A stretch of 64,000 nt of DNA from Pogona vitticeps (taxonomy: Eukaryota > Chordata > Lepidosauria > Squamata > Agamidae): positions 172,445,001 through 172,509,000 of the forward strand of contig NC_135787.1 of NCBI RefSeq assembly GCF_051106095.1, written 5' to 3'. The notes under the pieces were generated by a model. It worked only from the letters and a program-made list of their open reading frames with translations. It searched no databases and was not told the DNA's origin. The position numbers and the translations under genes were made by a program. Position 1 is the first letter of the stretch. Every line of letters begins with the position of its first letter. Positions 26,978-38,789 of this stretch are shown here, piece by piece.

Positions 26978-29900
26978 GTGAAGTGACAGTACAAAACTTT
27001 GAGTTTTTTTCCCTCCTCTTTCCTCCCACAATAATGCAGAGCTGGGCAGGGGGGAGGTTAAATAATTTAATCAAGCACAAAAAGCTTAGGAACTCCAGAT
27101 AATCTTGAAGAAGATACATAAGATTTCTGATTTTTCCTTGGCTGGGCATATTCTTGTGGAAGTATTTAATTACAAATAAGTCATCTACAGGCAGGCAGAT
27201 CTATTAAAGTGAATCATGTCTGCTGCTTTATTTGGCTGGCTGAAAATCTTTCTTAGTTTGCACATAATGGATAGGAAAGGATATACTCTAATTCTCAGCA
27301 GCTATAAAGAAAGGGATTTCATAGGCACAAATGTGGTGGGATGTTAGTACTCTTAGGGCTTGCTTGTGTGTTTCCCACCTGATAGCCATAATTTAATAAA
27401 AGGGTAACACACATTTGTAAGCATAAACTAAGGATGTCAGTTTGAGTATAAACTCTCAAAGGAGAGGCTAAAACTGATGTTGTTATGTACCATCAAGTCA
27501 CCTCCAACATACAGCAACCTTATGAATTAGCAATCTCCAAAATGTCCTATCCTCAACAGTCCTGCCCAGTTTGTGTAAACCCAAGCCTGTGGGTTTTCTG
27601 ATGGAGTCAATCCATCTCCTGTTTAGTCTTCCTCTTTTCCTGCTGTCTTCCACATTTCCCAGCATTATTTTCCACAGAATCTTGCCTTCTCATGATGTGT
27701 CTAAAGTAGGACAGCCTCAGTTTTGACATTTTTGTCTCCAGAGATAGCTCAGGTTTAATTTGACATCCACGAGTAAATTAACAGATTATACAAGATTGCA
27801 GAGGAAGAGACGGAAAAGGTAATCAAGGGTTGACTGGAGGGAAGGCCTGTACAAACATCCATGTTGTTTTTTGAAAATACCCAGCGAAGGGGCCACGCAG
27901 ATCACCGGAGGGAGATTGTTCCAGAGACAAGGAGCCACCGCCGAGAAAGCCCGGTTTCTAGTTCTTTCCTTCCAGGCCTCTCTTGTTGTCAGGCTCCTCA
28001 GCCTCACCTCCTGACTTGCGCAGGTGATACGAGTAGACCTTGGTGGGAGTAGGCGTTCCGCCAAATATCGAGGTCCTAAACCGTTTAGGGCTTTATAAGT
28101 AAGCATTAATACTTTGAAGTCAATGTGGAACCGAATGGGCAGCCAGTGCAGCGTGGCCAGAATAGGAGAAATATGTTGGTACTTTCTCGCTCCGCTAAGG
28201 AGTCTGGCCGCCGCATTCTGCACCACTTGGAGTTTCCGCATCAACCTCAAAGGCAGCCCCACGTAGAGCGTGTTACAGTGGTCTAACCTTGAGATTACGA
28301 GCGCATGTACCAAGGTAGTGAGTGCCCCCATGTCGAAGTCGGGCCGCAGCCGGGCAATCTGCCATAGGTGGAAAAAGGCAGTGCGGACTACCGACGCCAC
28401 CTGTGTTTCCATGGTGAGCGTTGGGTCCAGATGTACCCCCAGGCTGCGGACCCCACTCTTTGGAGCCAGGATCACCCCCCCAAATGTGAGGGTGTCACCG
28501 AAGCCACCGGCCACAGGGCCACCCACCCTCAGAACTTCTGTCTTGTCTGGATTTTCTTTTCTATTTACTATAGTAATTATCTTTTTGCATTCTTCCATAA
28601 TAACATCTCTGGTTTCAATCCACAGTTCTTCTGGTTCATGGTCACTTAAGTTTAATAATATAAATCTATTCTTTATGTGGACTTTAAATTCACCAAGAAT
28701 GTTGTTTAAATTATATTTCGATACTAGAGTTCTTTTTCAGTTTTAATGTTCATGATCAGTATCACAATCTGCTCCTGGTCTTGTTTTGTCAGAGAATATA
28801 GCTTCTCCATCTCCAGCTTTTAATTACCGTACATAATATATTTGGTTTCTATATTGACCATCTGGTGATATCCATGTGTACAGGTCATCTGTTAGTTTGC
28901 TCAAAGCATGTACAGTGGTGCCTTGCTTAACAATTGCTTTGTTAAACGACGAAACCACTATACGATGACTGTTTTGCGATCGCAAAACGACGTTTTGATA
29001 GGGAAAATCTGCTTTGCGACAATCGGTTCCCTGCTCCAGGAACCAATTCTTCACATTACGTTTTTAAAACAGCTGATTGGTGGCTTCAAAATGGCCACCC
29101 GCTGTGTAAAATGGCTCTCCACTGTGTTTTTGGATGGATTCCTCGCTATACAGGCACCGAAAATGGCCGTCCCTATGGAGGATCTTCGCTGGACGGTGAG
29201 TTTTTAGCCCATTGGAATGCACTGAACGGGTTTTCAATGCGTTTCAATGGGATTTTTTATTTCGCTTAACGAAGATTTCACTCTACAGCGATTTCATTGG
29301 AACGGATTATCCTCGTTAAGCGAGGCACCACTGTATTTGCAATAAACAGATAGCTGGCTTCTCAGAACGCTACGACTCATTCTCCTGCTTTGTTTCTGTG
29401 TTGTAGACCAGATTTTCCAATGTTTAGTTCTCTTTTCTTTCCTACCTTTGTGTTCTTGTCACCTATTATTATAAGCATGTCTTGTTTCACTGCATGATCA
29501 ATTTCCTCCCAGATGCTTACATAAAAACTTTGGATTTCATCTTCTTCAGCAGCTCTAGAGCACAGATTCCAAGAAGTGGTTCAGATTTATTCTTGATTTT
29601 CTGTTATCCAAAGTGTTAATTTGTTATTTTTTTTCCTTCCAATAAAGATGAAACTCCAGTGATTGATAAACATGGGAAAAAAAGACCTTCAGTAACTCCT
29701 CATACAGTTGTTGAAGATGATGTTGGGTAAATTGCTTAATATTTATTTTCATTCCATGGCTAATGTATTCTAATTTAATTTTTAACAACTATGTATCATC
29801 TGTTAGGTTTCCAGTACATTCTTTGATATTATCATATCCAGGTATTTAATTTTAATACATTGGTACAATCTGTCCAGAATGCAAACCTATCCATGCCTTC

Positions 29901-32900
29901 TTGGTGGTAAATTTTATAGGGTTTATATGAACATATATCCTAAGTAAATGTGCATGAAATGTATAGATATATTTTAAAAGAGAAACACCTTCTGTATTTT
30001 ATGTATCTAAATTTTTTCACACAAAAAATGGATTGGATCCAACAGTTATCTCCATCCATTATAAGGACCATTCTCAGATGAAAAATATTTTTAGCAAAGG
30101 ATTTTTTTTTCTACTGTAGCAAAACCCTTTCTGTAGGAAGAAATGTTTTGGATCCTATCAACACAGGTTAATAAATGAAAGAGAAAATTACCAGCATATC
30201 AGAATTTATTATAAAATGATAAGTTGTAAGAAAATTCCCAAGTCAAATAATATAACATTACAAATGAAGATAGCATTTTTGAATGATATATTAAAAAATA
30301 TATCATTTTGAATATAAGCTACCTGTATCAGATAATGCAGGTAGCTTATATTTCCTTCAGAGGAAATGCTAAGAACACATAGAAATGGAAGATGTTGAGA
30401 TCTGACCCATTTTATATTTTGTTTGAATTAAGCTGATTACTAATAAATGTCTTGTTTGAAAAGTGCCTAGCTTAAATTTTCCACTGCATTTATCACCATA
30501 ATTCCTCTGTAGTAAGTGTGCTTAGTACTGCAATCTTGTAGGAGTTATGGCTCATAGCCAAGAAAGAATAAATTATTGCTTTCAGTATGAAAGGGCAAAA
30601 GGAGGGTACAGGATCTGCTATATAGCTTACAGAATACATTGTTAAAACTGCAAATTTTACATTATAGTTCTTAAAGCAATCTAGGGTAATTCCAAAGTAC
30701 TGCTTAATTTTCATTTAAACTGATATGTAATGCAAATATGCATTTAATTCTAAAGATGTCTATGCAACATTAATAACATGCCCACATAGAGTAGCAAAAG
30801 CTGGTTGTAGGTTATTGTTTTAGCTAAGCTATATGCTTTGCCCTGGGGAATTTGAATCTGATATAAGTGGTTACACAGGGAGACAAGATAAAAGTTTTGT
30901 TTTCTTCTTGTTTGCAGTTCAATTGAAGCCCTGGCCCTTAAGGGGCATGGTTAAAAGAAAAAATTGCCTAACAAGCTGTAACAAGGCCTTCCTCCTCTAT
31001 TTCCTCATCTCATAAGGTTTTTTTTTTGTTTTTTTTTTTTTGTTTTGTTTTGTTTTGCTGTGGGGTGTTGTGTTAAGGTGCCCTAGTGCAAGAGTGCTGG
31101 CAAGGTTTATTAAATCAAGGTTTATTAAAAAAATTTGCAATTCATTTCTAAACTGTAAAAAAGGTCTTCCTTTGTTTGCAATTAGCTATAAAAAGGGAGG
31201 GAGAAATTCTTGCCAAGATTTTCCAAGAGAGCCTTTGCTTTGGCCTTAGCTGTAAGAAAAGAAAGAAAAAGAAGTGCTGCCAATTGGCTTTGCTTGTTGT
31301 TCTTGAATGTGCACTTGAGGTGATGCTTCTCTGCATTGATTGAAGTTATTACACGTCTGAACTGATGCAAACTGATCCTTAAGTAGAAGCTGAAGCAGTG
31401 GAGGTAAAACTATGATTTAGGAGGAAAAGAGTTAATTTGCATTTTCCCTTTGCATTGCGTAGTCAATGGAGGGGGGGAAGAATCAGCCTGCCCAAACCTG
31501 TGGCATTTTCCAGATTATTTTCCAGTATAGTCACACTCCTATTTCAAAGAAACAGCTTTAATTATTTGAACCTGGAGTGCCCCCCTCATCTTGTGGCTGC
31601 TACTTGTCCAGGAAGGAAAACTGCAGTTAGTACTGGTCTCAGCTTTACTCCCAGAGCAGATAATAATAAAGTCTGATCTGTATTTGGACTGTATCGAGGC
31701 AAAGGATTGTCCCCTCTTGTCTATGCTATGGTCCTGATCTGGATCATGTCCTATCATAGCTCCTATTTAGTAAGGAAGATCTGAGTATACAAGAAACTAG
31801 TACATGTTTAACATCATATGGGTTTGGCTTTATTTATTTATTTTTGGTCATTAATATTACAGATAAATATGTTTCTTTATCCGGAATTGAGTATGGGTTC
31901 ACTAAAGGTAGCAACATGTTCAGAACTAATTTCAATAACTACATCAAAATATTGCTACTGCCAATACTTAATACTTTTTGCATTCTGTATTCTGAATTAA
32001 ATATCAACCTGAATTAGCCAACTCAGAGCAGTCTTAAAGATGTTTGGTTTACGTTTTGTTACTGCTTGTTGCTGTTACAAATACTGTACAATAATCTCCA
32101 CTTCAAATCAGATTGTAGGTCTCATAATATATAAAATAGTTGTTCCTCAAGTACTATTATTATTTTTTAAATAGGGGAGAAGTTCAAAATATGCTGGAAC
32201 GATTTGGAGGTACGTTTGTTAAAATATTTATATCATGTCTGCTAATATTCCAGTATAGCTGTGGTTGGTGAGAAGGATGGCATGGCACTAGCGGACAGTT
32301 TGGGATGACAGAAAGAGCCATGGCAAGTGTCTACAGATAGACATACTCATATGCAAGTATCTACACAGTAGAAGATGCAGAAACAGAACCTTTAACAACT
32401 AAAATATATTCCATACTACATGTTAGTCTTTAAGATGTCACAAAATTAATGTAAAAATGGTAAAATGTTCTGTCAATAGGGAGTTTTTTCCAGCCCAAGG
32501 GGACCATCCGTCCTCTAAACCTATTTTCACCTGATGTTTGCAGATGCCAGCCGAGTCTTGCCACCTGCAACCACCATGTGAGAATATTCACTGCAGCTTC
32601 TTCCCAACAGCAAGTACCCGTAAAATACTCTGGAGAGAGAATTATTATGGCTACTGCTGAGAGATACAAGCTAGAAATTCTGTTGCTTAAAGCCTAATAG
32701 GACAACATGTAGGGTGAATTAACTGTAACCTTTGCTTTTATTTGGCATTATAAATGAAAATCACATTTTGGCATAAACTTCCTGATGGCATCTGTTGAAA
32801 ATTTTAAATAGCCACATATCTTATTTTTTACTTAATAAGCCAAAAGATAAATAATACCTTACTACCGTGTTTCCCAGAAGGCAAGACAGGGTCTTTTATT

Positions 32901-35900
32901 AATTTTTGCTCCAAAAACGCATTGGGGCTTATTTTCAAGGGATGTTTTATTTTATAGTTATGTCATCTTCTGGTTGCTGCACAATGGTGAAGAGTGGGGT
33001 TTCACTTAACTAGGGCTTATTTTTGGGGTAGGGCTTATATTACGAGCATCCTGAAAAATCATACTAGGGCTTATTTTCAGGTTAGGTCTTAATTTTGGGG
33101 AAACAGGGTACCTATGTCCCTGCCCAAAGTCACATTGTTCTTCCCTTTCCATGAACCAGTAAATACATGAGTTTCCTAGTTTAATTCAAACAGTAAACTG
33201 ATTAACAATTAATCCCTACATTACCTTGTTACATGCTTTCTTTAAAAGAGTTTCTCATGGCCAAATTGGTAAGGATATCCCATCTATTTTTGACAATAGG
33301 ATCACCAGTTTTATTTTGTGTTACTGTTGTGTGCCATCAGGTTGGAACCAACTCCTTGCCACAAGATGTGATGATGGCATCTGGCCTAGATGTCTTTAAA
33401 AGGGGATTGGACAGATCCCTGGAGTAAAATTCCATCGCAGGTTACAAGCCATGATAGGGATGTATAATCTCCAGGCTTAAAAGGAAGGTACCTCAAAATG
33501 CCAGATGCAGGGGAGGAGTATCAGGAGACAGGTATCTCGTGTGTACCCAAGAGGCATCTGGTGGGGCCATTGTGAGATAGAGAAAGCTGAACTATATGGG
33601 GCCTGCTGATCAAGCAGGTCTCTTCTTATGTTCTAATAACAAACCTAATAGGGCTTTCAAGATAAGTGCACTATTTAAGAAGTAGATTTATCAGTTCCAA
33701 ACCCCCAGTGAGCTTCCATGGCTGAGTGGCGATTTAAACCCATGACTCCTGAATTCTAGTCCATCACTTTACCTACTATGTCACAATGGGTATCTTAGTT
33801 TTACTAGATTTTTATATTGGGGTGCTACAATGGCCATTACTCAGTGATGGCAAATATAGGAGCAGCACTTGCTATCAGGTCAGCAGGCTGGATGGGGCTG
33901 AATAGGGCCGCTTAAGGTCACTGTAAGGTGCAGTATGCCATTTGGTGTGATTAGATGGTTTCAGGTCAGGAAACCACACTGCACCTTGAAGGGAAAGGGG
34001 AGGCTAAAGATAGAAAACAAAAAAGGTCTCTTTCCCCCCCTCCTCCTTCCAGAAGGAAGTTTCCAATTTTTTTTTCTTAAAAGGTATTGTGCATCTGTGC
34101 TGCCCTAACTGGGCTTTTAAATAACAACAACCAACCAACCTTTGCTTCCTCTCTCTCACCCTTTGCAGAGAAGCAGAAGTTTAAATTTCCCAACATCATT
34201 AAGTGGCTTAAGCAGATACTTAACAATATTGGGAATTTGAAAGAAGCCAGCCCCTTTTGTTCACTCCCAGTTATTTCACATGCTGGAACCAAAACAGAGT
34301 AATCCTACCTGCACATTTTAAAAAAAGGGAAGCCCCTGTCAGAAAGCCAAAAAGGTGTAGGTAGGAACACTCTGAGGATGAACCAGTTCATGCTTGCACC
34401 TACATACTGTGGTCACCGGGAAAAGGAGTGAAACAAGCCACAGTGGATCAGTGTGATAAATCCCCATCTAGTTTACCCTATGTGACTCACTTATATTTTA
34501 CAGGAGTTTTTAGAAGTTCACCATAAATACAGTGGCTAATAATTATCTTACTCTAGCTGACATCAATAAAGCTCTTCTGGCTAAAAGGAAAAGATTAGAA
34601 ATGTACACAAAGGCTTCTCTCAAAACAAGCAATCAGAAAATAGAACACGTTTGGAAAACACAACAAGAGCAAAGGTAAGCCATTAGTTTTAACAGTATGG
34701 TACATCTCACAGTAATGAATAGCCAGAATTGTATTATTTTTGCCAGCATAAATCAATCAGCATACATCTCAGTGAACTGCTGCTAGTTCAGTCTGCATTT
34801 GCATTTGATGTTGCATACCTCTCATGTAACTTGATGTACGGTAACAAATGGAAACATTTACCTCTTAGCTAATGGGAATACAGTCATTTTTATTCTGATG
34901 GATTTATATTAGCATAATTCTTCACCTACATTCGGGCGACTGCCAACAGTTTAGACTGTATTTTGATAGTCTTCTGTAAACGTGATTTTGTTTTTGTCCA
35001 TTAAATTACCAATAAATGCATTATTCAAAGTCCTGATAAAAAGCAAATGCTTTAAAATAAAATCACGTAGGTTGCAATTTTATAAACACTTACCTGGAAC
35101 CAAGTCCTACTGAAAATAGTTTGGACATATAATGTCAGTTCAAAGAGCATTCCGTGGGAGAAAAATGCATTTTCAACTGCAACAAGGCCCCACTTCTGGT
35201 GCTCTTCATATGGATCTTGGACCCACGTGGAACCAACTGAAGTGCTTCTTCATAAAATGTCAGTGATCAGGCAGAAGTGTCAACATGTTTTTAGTTATGC
35301 CATTAATCTACCTCAGAACAAATGTCAAAATGTCACTGTCAAAGCTGATTTCTTACCATGTCATGCTTTCCTTTCAATTTTGTGGGGGAAAATGTACACC
35401 TTATACACAACTCTTCATTTTTAAAGTGTTCTGTATGACTTCTCCATTGCATGTAAGGTTCTCCATTTAGTAGTGGTGTACCATGCCACATTGCTTCAGA
35501 TTATCAAAATATTTATTTTAGGCAGAAGGTCAATCAAGAGTATTCTCAACAGTTCCTGCATGTATTTCAACAATGGGATGCTGATATACAGAAAGCAGAG
35601 GAACAGGAAGAAAAACTAGCGGTATATTTTTCTTACTCTTATTTTTAAATATACGAAGTGTCAAAGCAAAATATCACATTCTATTTTTATTATTCTTTGA
35701 TAACCTGGCAATGTGATGCATCTATTTCCAGTCATTGGTAAAAAACAGAAGAGTGACCAGTCTGTGCTCCTGAATAAAGCTGATGCATTACACTGAAATG
35801 TTTTACCATTGTTTTTTCATATCTTACTAAACTATATCCATATTTGTTGGCCATTGATTTTCTGTTCTTATTTACAGTGAAACATTGTAATTTATCATTT

Positions 35901-37378
35901 ATAAATCAGAGATGAGAGAGGAAAACTGATTAAAACTGCTGTGTGTATTCCCAGGGGCTTAGTAAAAGCAAGCCCAGGGGTATACCAGAACTAAAATTGT
36001 GAACTCTATATGAACTCTATATGAGCCAGAGCTTGTGTCAGATTTTTTTGTGATCCAGTTTTCCTCAGAATCAAAGGTTATTCCATTCAGTATAGTCCTC
36101 TGACTATCTGTAGCACCTTGGAGGGAAGGACCTTTCTTGAAGGAGGAAAGTAAATGCATCACAATAACCACAGGATCCAATCCACTGCTGTATTAAAAAT
36201 GATTGTTGTGAATGTTCTATAAATATTGGTGCTACAGATAGTCAGAGGACTATGCTGAATGGAATAATCTTTGATTCTGGGGAAAACTGGGAGGATCACA
36301 AAAAATCTGACACAAGCTCTGACAATGGGAAATGCCTTAATTTAATCATCTTTCCATGGCTCATAGCCTACTTTGTTCAGCAAGGACTACTGACCCTTGC
36401 TGAACATTTTCTCAGGGGTGGAAGGCCAGCCATAGGGAGAAGAAAGCAAGGATATCTTCTACTGATCTGGACATTACTGTATCCCTATATGACTATGTAA
36501 CCTACCCTGATAATTTGTAATATATGGAGGGCTGTTTTAAATAAGTAAATAATTATTTGGATCTGCCCCAATGTAATTGAGTGATACTAGTTCTATATTT
36601 ATTATGGCCTCTCTTCTTTCTTTGCTTTAGAACATGTTTCGGCAACAACAAAAAGTTTTCCAACAAGCAAGAATAGTTCAGAGTCAGAGACTGAAAACAA
36701 TTAAGCAGCTATATGAGCAGTTTCTAAAGGTCAAGTATATGCTTTTAAAATTCAAATTTAAGAATCTGTACATATGAACATGTTGTGCAGGTTGGCTTTA
36801 TCAATACTTTTACGATCCTGTCATCTTTCTCTCCTTGTAGAACAATTTACATCTTTTTATAGTGAAGAATTAAACAATGTATCTAGATAATGTTTTACTA
36901 AAGGCAAAGTTATAATTGCTTCCCACTTCTTAGAAAAATGCATCCCAAAATGTTGATTTGTGTTCAAGATGTTAGCTTTGCCCTAAAGCTATTGCATTAA
37001 TTCACGGGCATCACTCAACTTCTGAAATCTAGCAGATTTTCATGAGACTCATTTCTTTTTCTAGAGTATGGAAGACATGGAGAAAAATAATGAAAATCTT
37101 CTGGCAGGAGCACAAATCGAGCTTCGCAAAGAAATGGCTATGTTGCAAAAAAAAATCATGATGGACACTGTAAGTATTAAGATTGATTTATGAAAACTTC
37201 AGTAACATTTTAAAATAGAACATTTAAATAGAAAAATTAAATATTCACCATTTATAATTCAAGTCAGAATACTATAATACAAAATGTTACAATTGATCAG
37301 TATTTTTCTCTTTTTTTCTAACAGCAACAGCAAGAGATGGCAACTGTTCGCAAATCTCTTCAGTCGATGTTATTCTGA
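26845..37378 (+). CDS. SYCP3: synaptonemal complex protein 3 (complete, eight coding exons)
   Basis: Structural protein of the axial/lateral elements of the synaptonemal complex; it forms coiled-coil tetramers that bind and compact meiotic DNA in germ cells. Exons 26845-26977, 29648-29726, 32175-32209, 34557-34674, 35522-35621, 36631-36729, 37065-37169 and 37325-37378 join in frame to 723 nt, 240 residues (human 236). The N-terminus is low-complexity and basic ([15 protein letters not shown]), with the conserved LSGSEED. The Cor1 helical domain starts at [17 protein letters not shown]; its KRKR patch is the known N-terminal DNA-binding site. The protein ends KSLQSMLF, the self-assembly tail. 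The ATG lies eight bases after a TTTTAG acceptor, so a non-coding 5' exon lies upstream. The first coding intron (2.67 kb) carries a nested transposon pile. Confidence 0.96.
27479..27785 (-). mobile_element. Bov-B/RTE LINE, 3' part
   Basis: On the minus strand this encodes the RTE C-terminal pattern ([18 protein letters not shown]) and ends in the Bov-B-type terminus GACTTGATGGTACATAACAA at 27479. It pairs with the endonuclease part at 28557-29620; the RT core between is missing and an L2 fragment occupies that position. Confidence 0.75.
27786..28556 (-). mobile_element. L2-type LINE fragment joined inside the Bov-B element
   Basis: The minus strand encodes the L2/CR1-group C-terminal domain ([63 protein letters not shown]). 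It is continuous with the flanking Bov-B frame at its 5' side, giving a 270-codon open frame (28598-27786) that mixes two elements. 5'-truncated, lacking the RT catalytic core. Confidence 0.8.
28557..29620 (-). mobile_element. Bov-B/RTE LINE, endonuclease part (split by a MITE)
   Basis: Minus-strand peptides match the Bov-B AP endonuclease: [14 protein letters not shown], then (after the MITE) [27 protein letters not shown] and [17 protein letters not shown]. The MITE 28911-29335 interrupts it at a TA. Many small disruptions show it is old. Confidence 0.8.
28911..29335. mobile_element. TA-flanked MITE, family A, complete copy
   Basis: TIRs CAGTGGTGCCTTGCTTAAC and the inverse of GTTAAGCGAGGCACCACTG, flanked by TA on both sides, 421 bp between. 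The TA duplication and CAGTG terminus are as in Tc1/mariner-type elements. It lies inside the Bov-B endonuclease region. Confidence 0.85.
29648..29726 (+). CDS. SYCP3: SYCP3 coding exon 2
   Basis: Encodes [20 protein letters not shown] and VVEDDVG, aligned with human EKRRKKRSSAGVVED. The acceptor AATAAAG follows a CTTCC-rich tract; donor GTAAAT. Confidence 0.92.
31018..31058 (+). repeat. (T)n / (GTTTT)n low-complexity tract
   Basis: T-rich run with GTTTT units in SYCP3 intron 2. Confidence 0.7.
32175..32209 (+). CDS. SYCP3: SYCP3 coding exon 3 (35-nt micro-exon)
   Basis: Only 35 nt, encoding [11 protein letters not shown]; acceptor AAATAG, donor GTACGT. The phase fits both neighbours and the peptide matches human EVQNMLEGVG. 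Confidence 0.92.
32865..33108. mobile_element. TA-flanked MITE, family B, copy 2
   Basis: TA-CCGTGTTTCCCAGAAGGCAA to GGGGAAACAGG-TA; 244 bp, SYCP3 intron 3. Confidence 0.85.
33312..33790 (-). mobile_element. tRNA-derived SINE split by a CR1 fragment
   Basis: The outer parts (33312-33364 and about 33637-33790) belong to one minus-strand SINE: tRNA-like head at the right (B-box complement GGCGATTTAAACCC) and a GTGCCATCAGGTTGG-type tail at the left. A CR1 3' fragment lies between. Confidence 0.55.
33365..33636 (+). mobile_element. CR1 LINE 3' end
   Basis: Close relative of 13560-13811: shares TTTAAAAGGGGATTGGACAG and CAAGAGGCATCTGGTGGGGC, ending CTTCTTATGTTCTAAT. Heavily 5'-truncated. Confidence 0.75.
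34557..34674 (+). CDS. SYCP3: SYCP3 coding exon 4
   Basis: Encodes [20 protein letters not shown] and the start of the long coiled coil through KTQQEQ. Holds the DNA-binding KRKR patch. Acceptor CTCTAG, donor GTAAGC. Confidence 0.95.
35522..35621 (+). CDS. SYCP3: SYCP3 coding exon 5
   Basis: Encodes [20 protein letters not shown] and AEEQEEKLA, a heptad-rich coiled coil. Acceptor TTTTAG, donor GTATAT. Confidence 0.94.
36027..36321. repeat. long inverted repeat (hairpin-forming) in SYCP3 intron 5
   Basis: Arm 36027-36117 is the near-perfect reverse complement of 36228-36321, with about 110 bases between. Shared core: CAGAGCTTGTGTCAGATTTT on the left arm. No family recognised and no clear duplication at the ends. 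Confidence 0.8.
36631..36729 (+). CDS. SYCP3: SYCP3 coding exon 6
   Basis: Thirty-three codons ([20 protein letters not shown] and [13 protein letters not shown]) in phase 0. Acceptor GCTTTAG, donor GTCAAG. Confidence 0.94.
37065..37169 (+). CDS. SYCP3: SYCP3 coding exon 7
   Basis: Thirty-five codons beginning [13 protein letters not shown] and ending KKIMMDT; acceptor TTCTAG, donor GTAAGT. Confidence 0.95.
37325..37378 (+). CDS. SYCP3: SYCP3 coding exon 8 (terminal)
   Basis: Encodes [17 protein letters not shown] then TGA at 37376-37378. The C-terminal motif is the strongly conserved multimerisation tail. Confidence 0.95.
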   Translation, partial: QQQEMATVRKSLQSMLF

Positions 37379-38777
37379 TGGCTCAGCGGAGAAACAACTT
37401 GTACCTAAGTAACATGATACAATGTATATATTAGTCATGAGGGGGAAAGAGCCAACATTTTGCATTCGATGTTAAAAATTATATGTCTTGTTTGAATACT
37501 TTCATGTTGAACTTTGAAAAGACTAATAAGCCACAACTGCAAACAAATGAATTCGTACACTGATTCTTTTGATTTGGCTTTCTCAAAGTACTGTTATATT
37601 TCTTTAACATCAAAACAACATAAGCATCAACCTTCCTTCATCTCATAAGTTACAAATCGACACAATGAGGCTAAGAAACCCATTTGAAAGACAGCCACCA
37701 TTGCCTATTAACCAATTAAGTGCACATCATTAGCAAATTCATTTTAAATGATATGCTACATCTGAAAGTCACAAACGTTCACAAAAACTAGGATCATACT
37801 AAAAAATTTTACAGGTTTCAGGATGTAGCCCAGAAGGGGGAGGGAGAACAACCTCACTCCTTAAGGGTCTGAAGAAACAAGTAAAGGTAATTTATTTTAA
37901 CGTGAGAGGTAAACAGCAATGCATTAAAACTTCCGTAATGCCACAATGCACATTTGCTAGTTTAGAGATTTCCTTCACTGTAAGGCACTGTACTAATTTG
38001 TTATTTCATAGTCTTCCTATAATATATTCTATGCTTTTATAGAAGAAGAGAGCTGATAGACAAATCAGAGTTTACTGGTAGTATTAAATAAGGAATTTCA
38101 TGGATAGTTACTACAGTTCAGATAATTAAATTAAAAATTGAAATGAAATGCTAGCAGCAGCGTAGAAGAGTTTGTTTCTATTGACAAATGAAATGTTACC
38201 TTCCCACTCCCAAAGAGTAAAAGTTTCATTCAATAAGCTTTGCTTGTCTGTCGTTTTTTAAAAAACATTTTCATATTGTAACATGCAAGTAATCCAAACA
38301 CTACAAATGCAACAGTGCCTGTATAGTTATAAAATACTGGAAATTCTGTGACAGCAACTTGGAATTGCTGATATGTTTGCTGAATTTTCACAAAAACACA
38401 TTTGGTCTCTTAAGTCTGATATCAGTAGAAAATAACAATTTTAGGACAATAACTATATCCTTAAAAAGTAACAGCAGCAAACAAGAAAAAATGAGCCATT
38501 CTTTTTCCTCTCTCTAGTTTTTCTACTAATCTCCTGAAATGTTTCAATTTATTTATATACCAAAATTTACTATTTTGGTTACCAATTTAGAGGAAAATGT
38601 AAGATACAGGTCAATCTTACATCTACAGGTTGGTTCACAGTCAATTGAAGTCTATCCTCAATTTTTAGCATGCTTTCACATCTACAAAATTAAGACATAT
38701 TAAACATGTCATTAAAGTTGATAGGAGTTATTAAGTTAATGGAAAGACTTTTCTCAGTCAACATGGCCATAAAAAAG
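37379..38777. other. SYCP3 3'UTR and convergent intergenic DNA
   Basis: No gene. No canonical AATAAA on the plus strand close to the SYCP3 stop; ATTAAA at 37922 is the nearest variant I noticed. On the minus strand AATAAA at 38553-38548 could end a long CHPT1 3'UTR. Confidence 0.4.
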
Positions 38778-38789
38778 TCCACAATCACA

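Noticed and set aside
28270-28746. 158-codon plus-strand frame
   Set aside because: Antisense to the L2 and Bov-B coding remnants; no domain.
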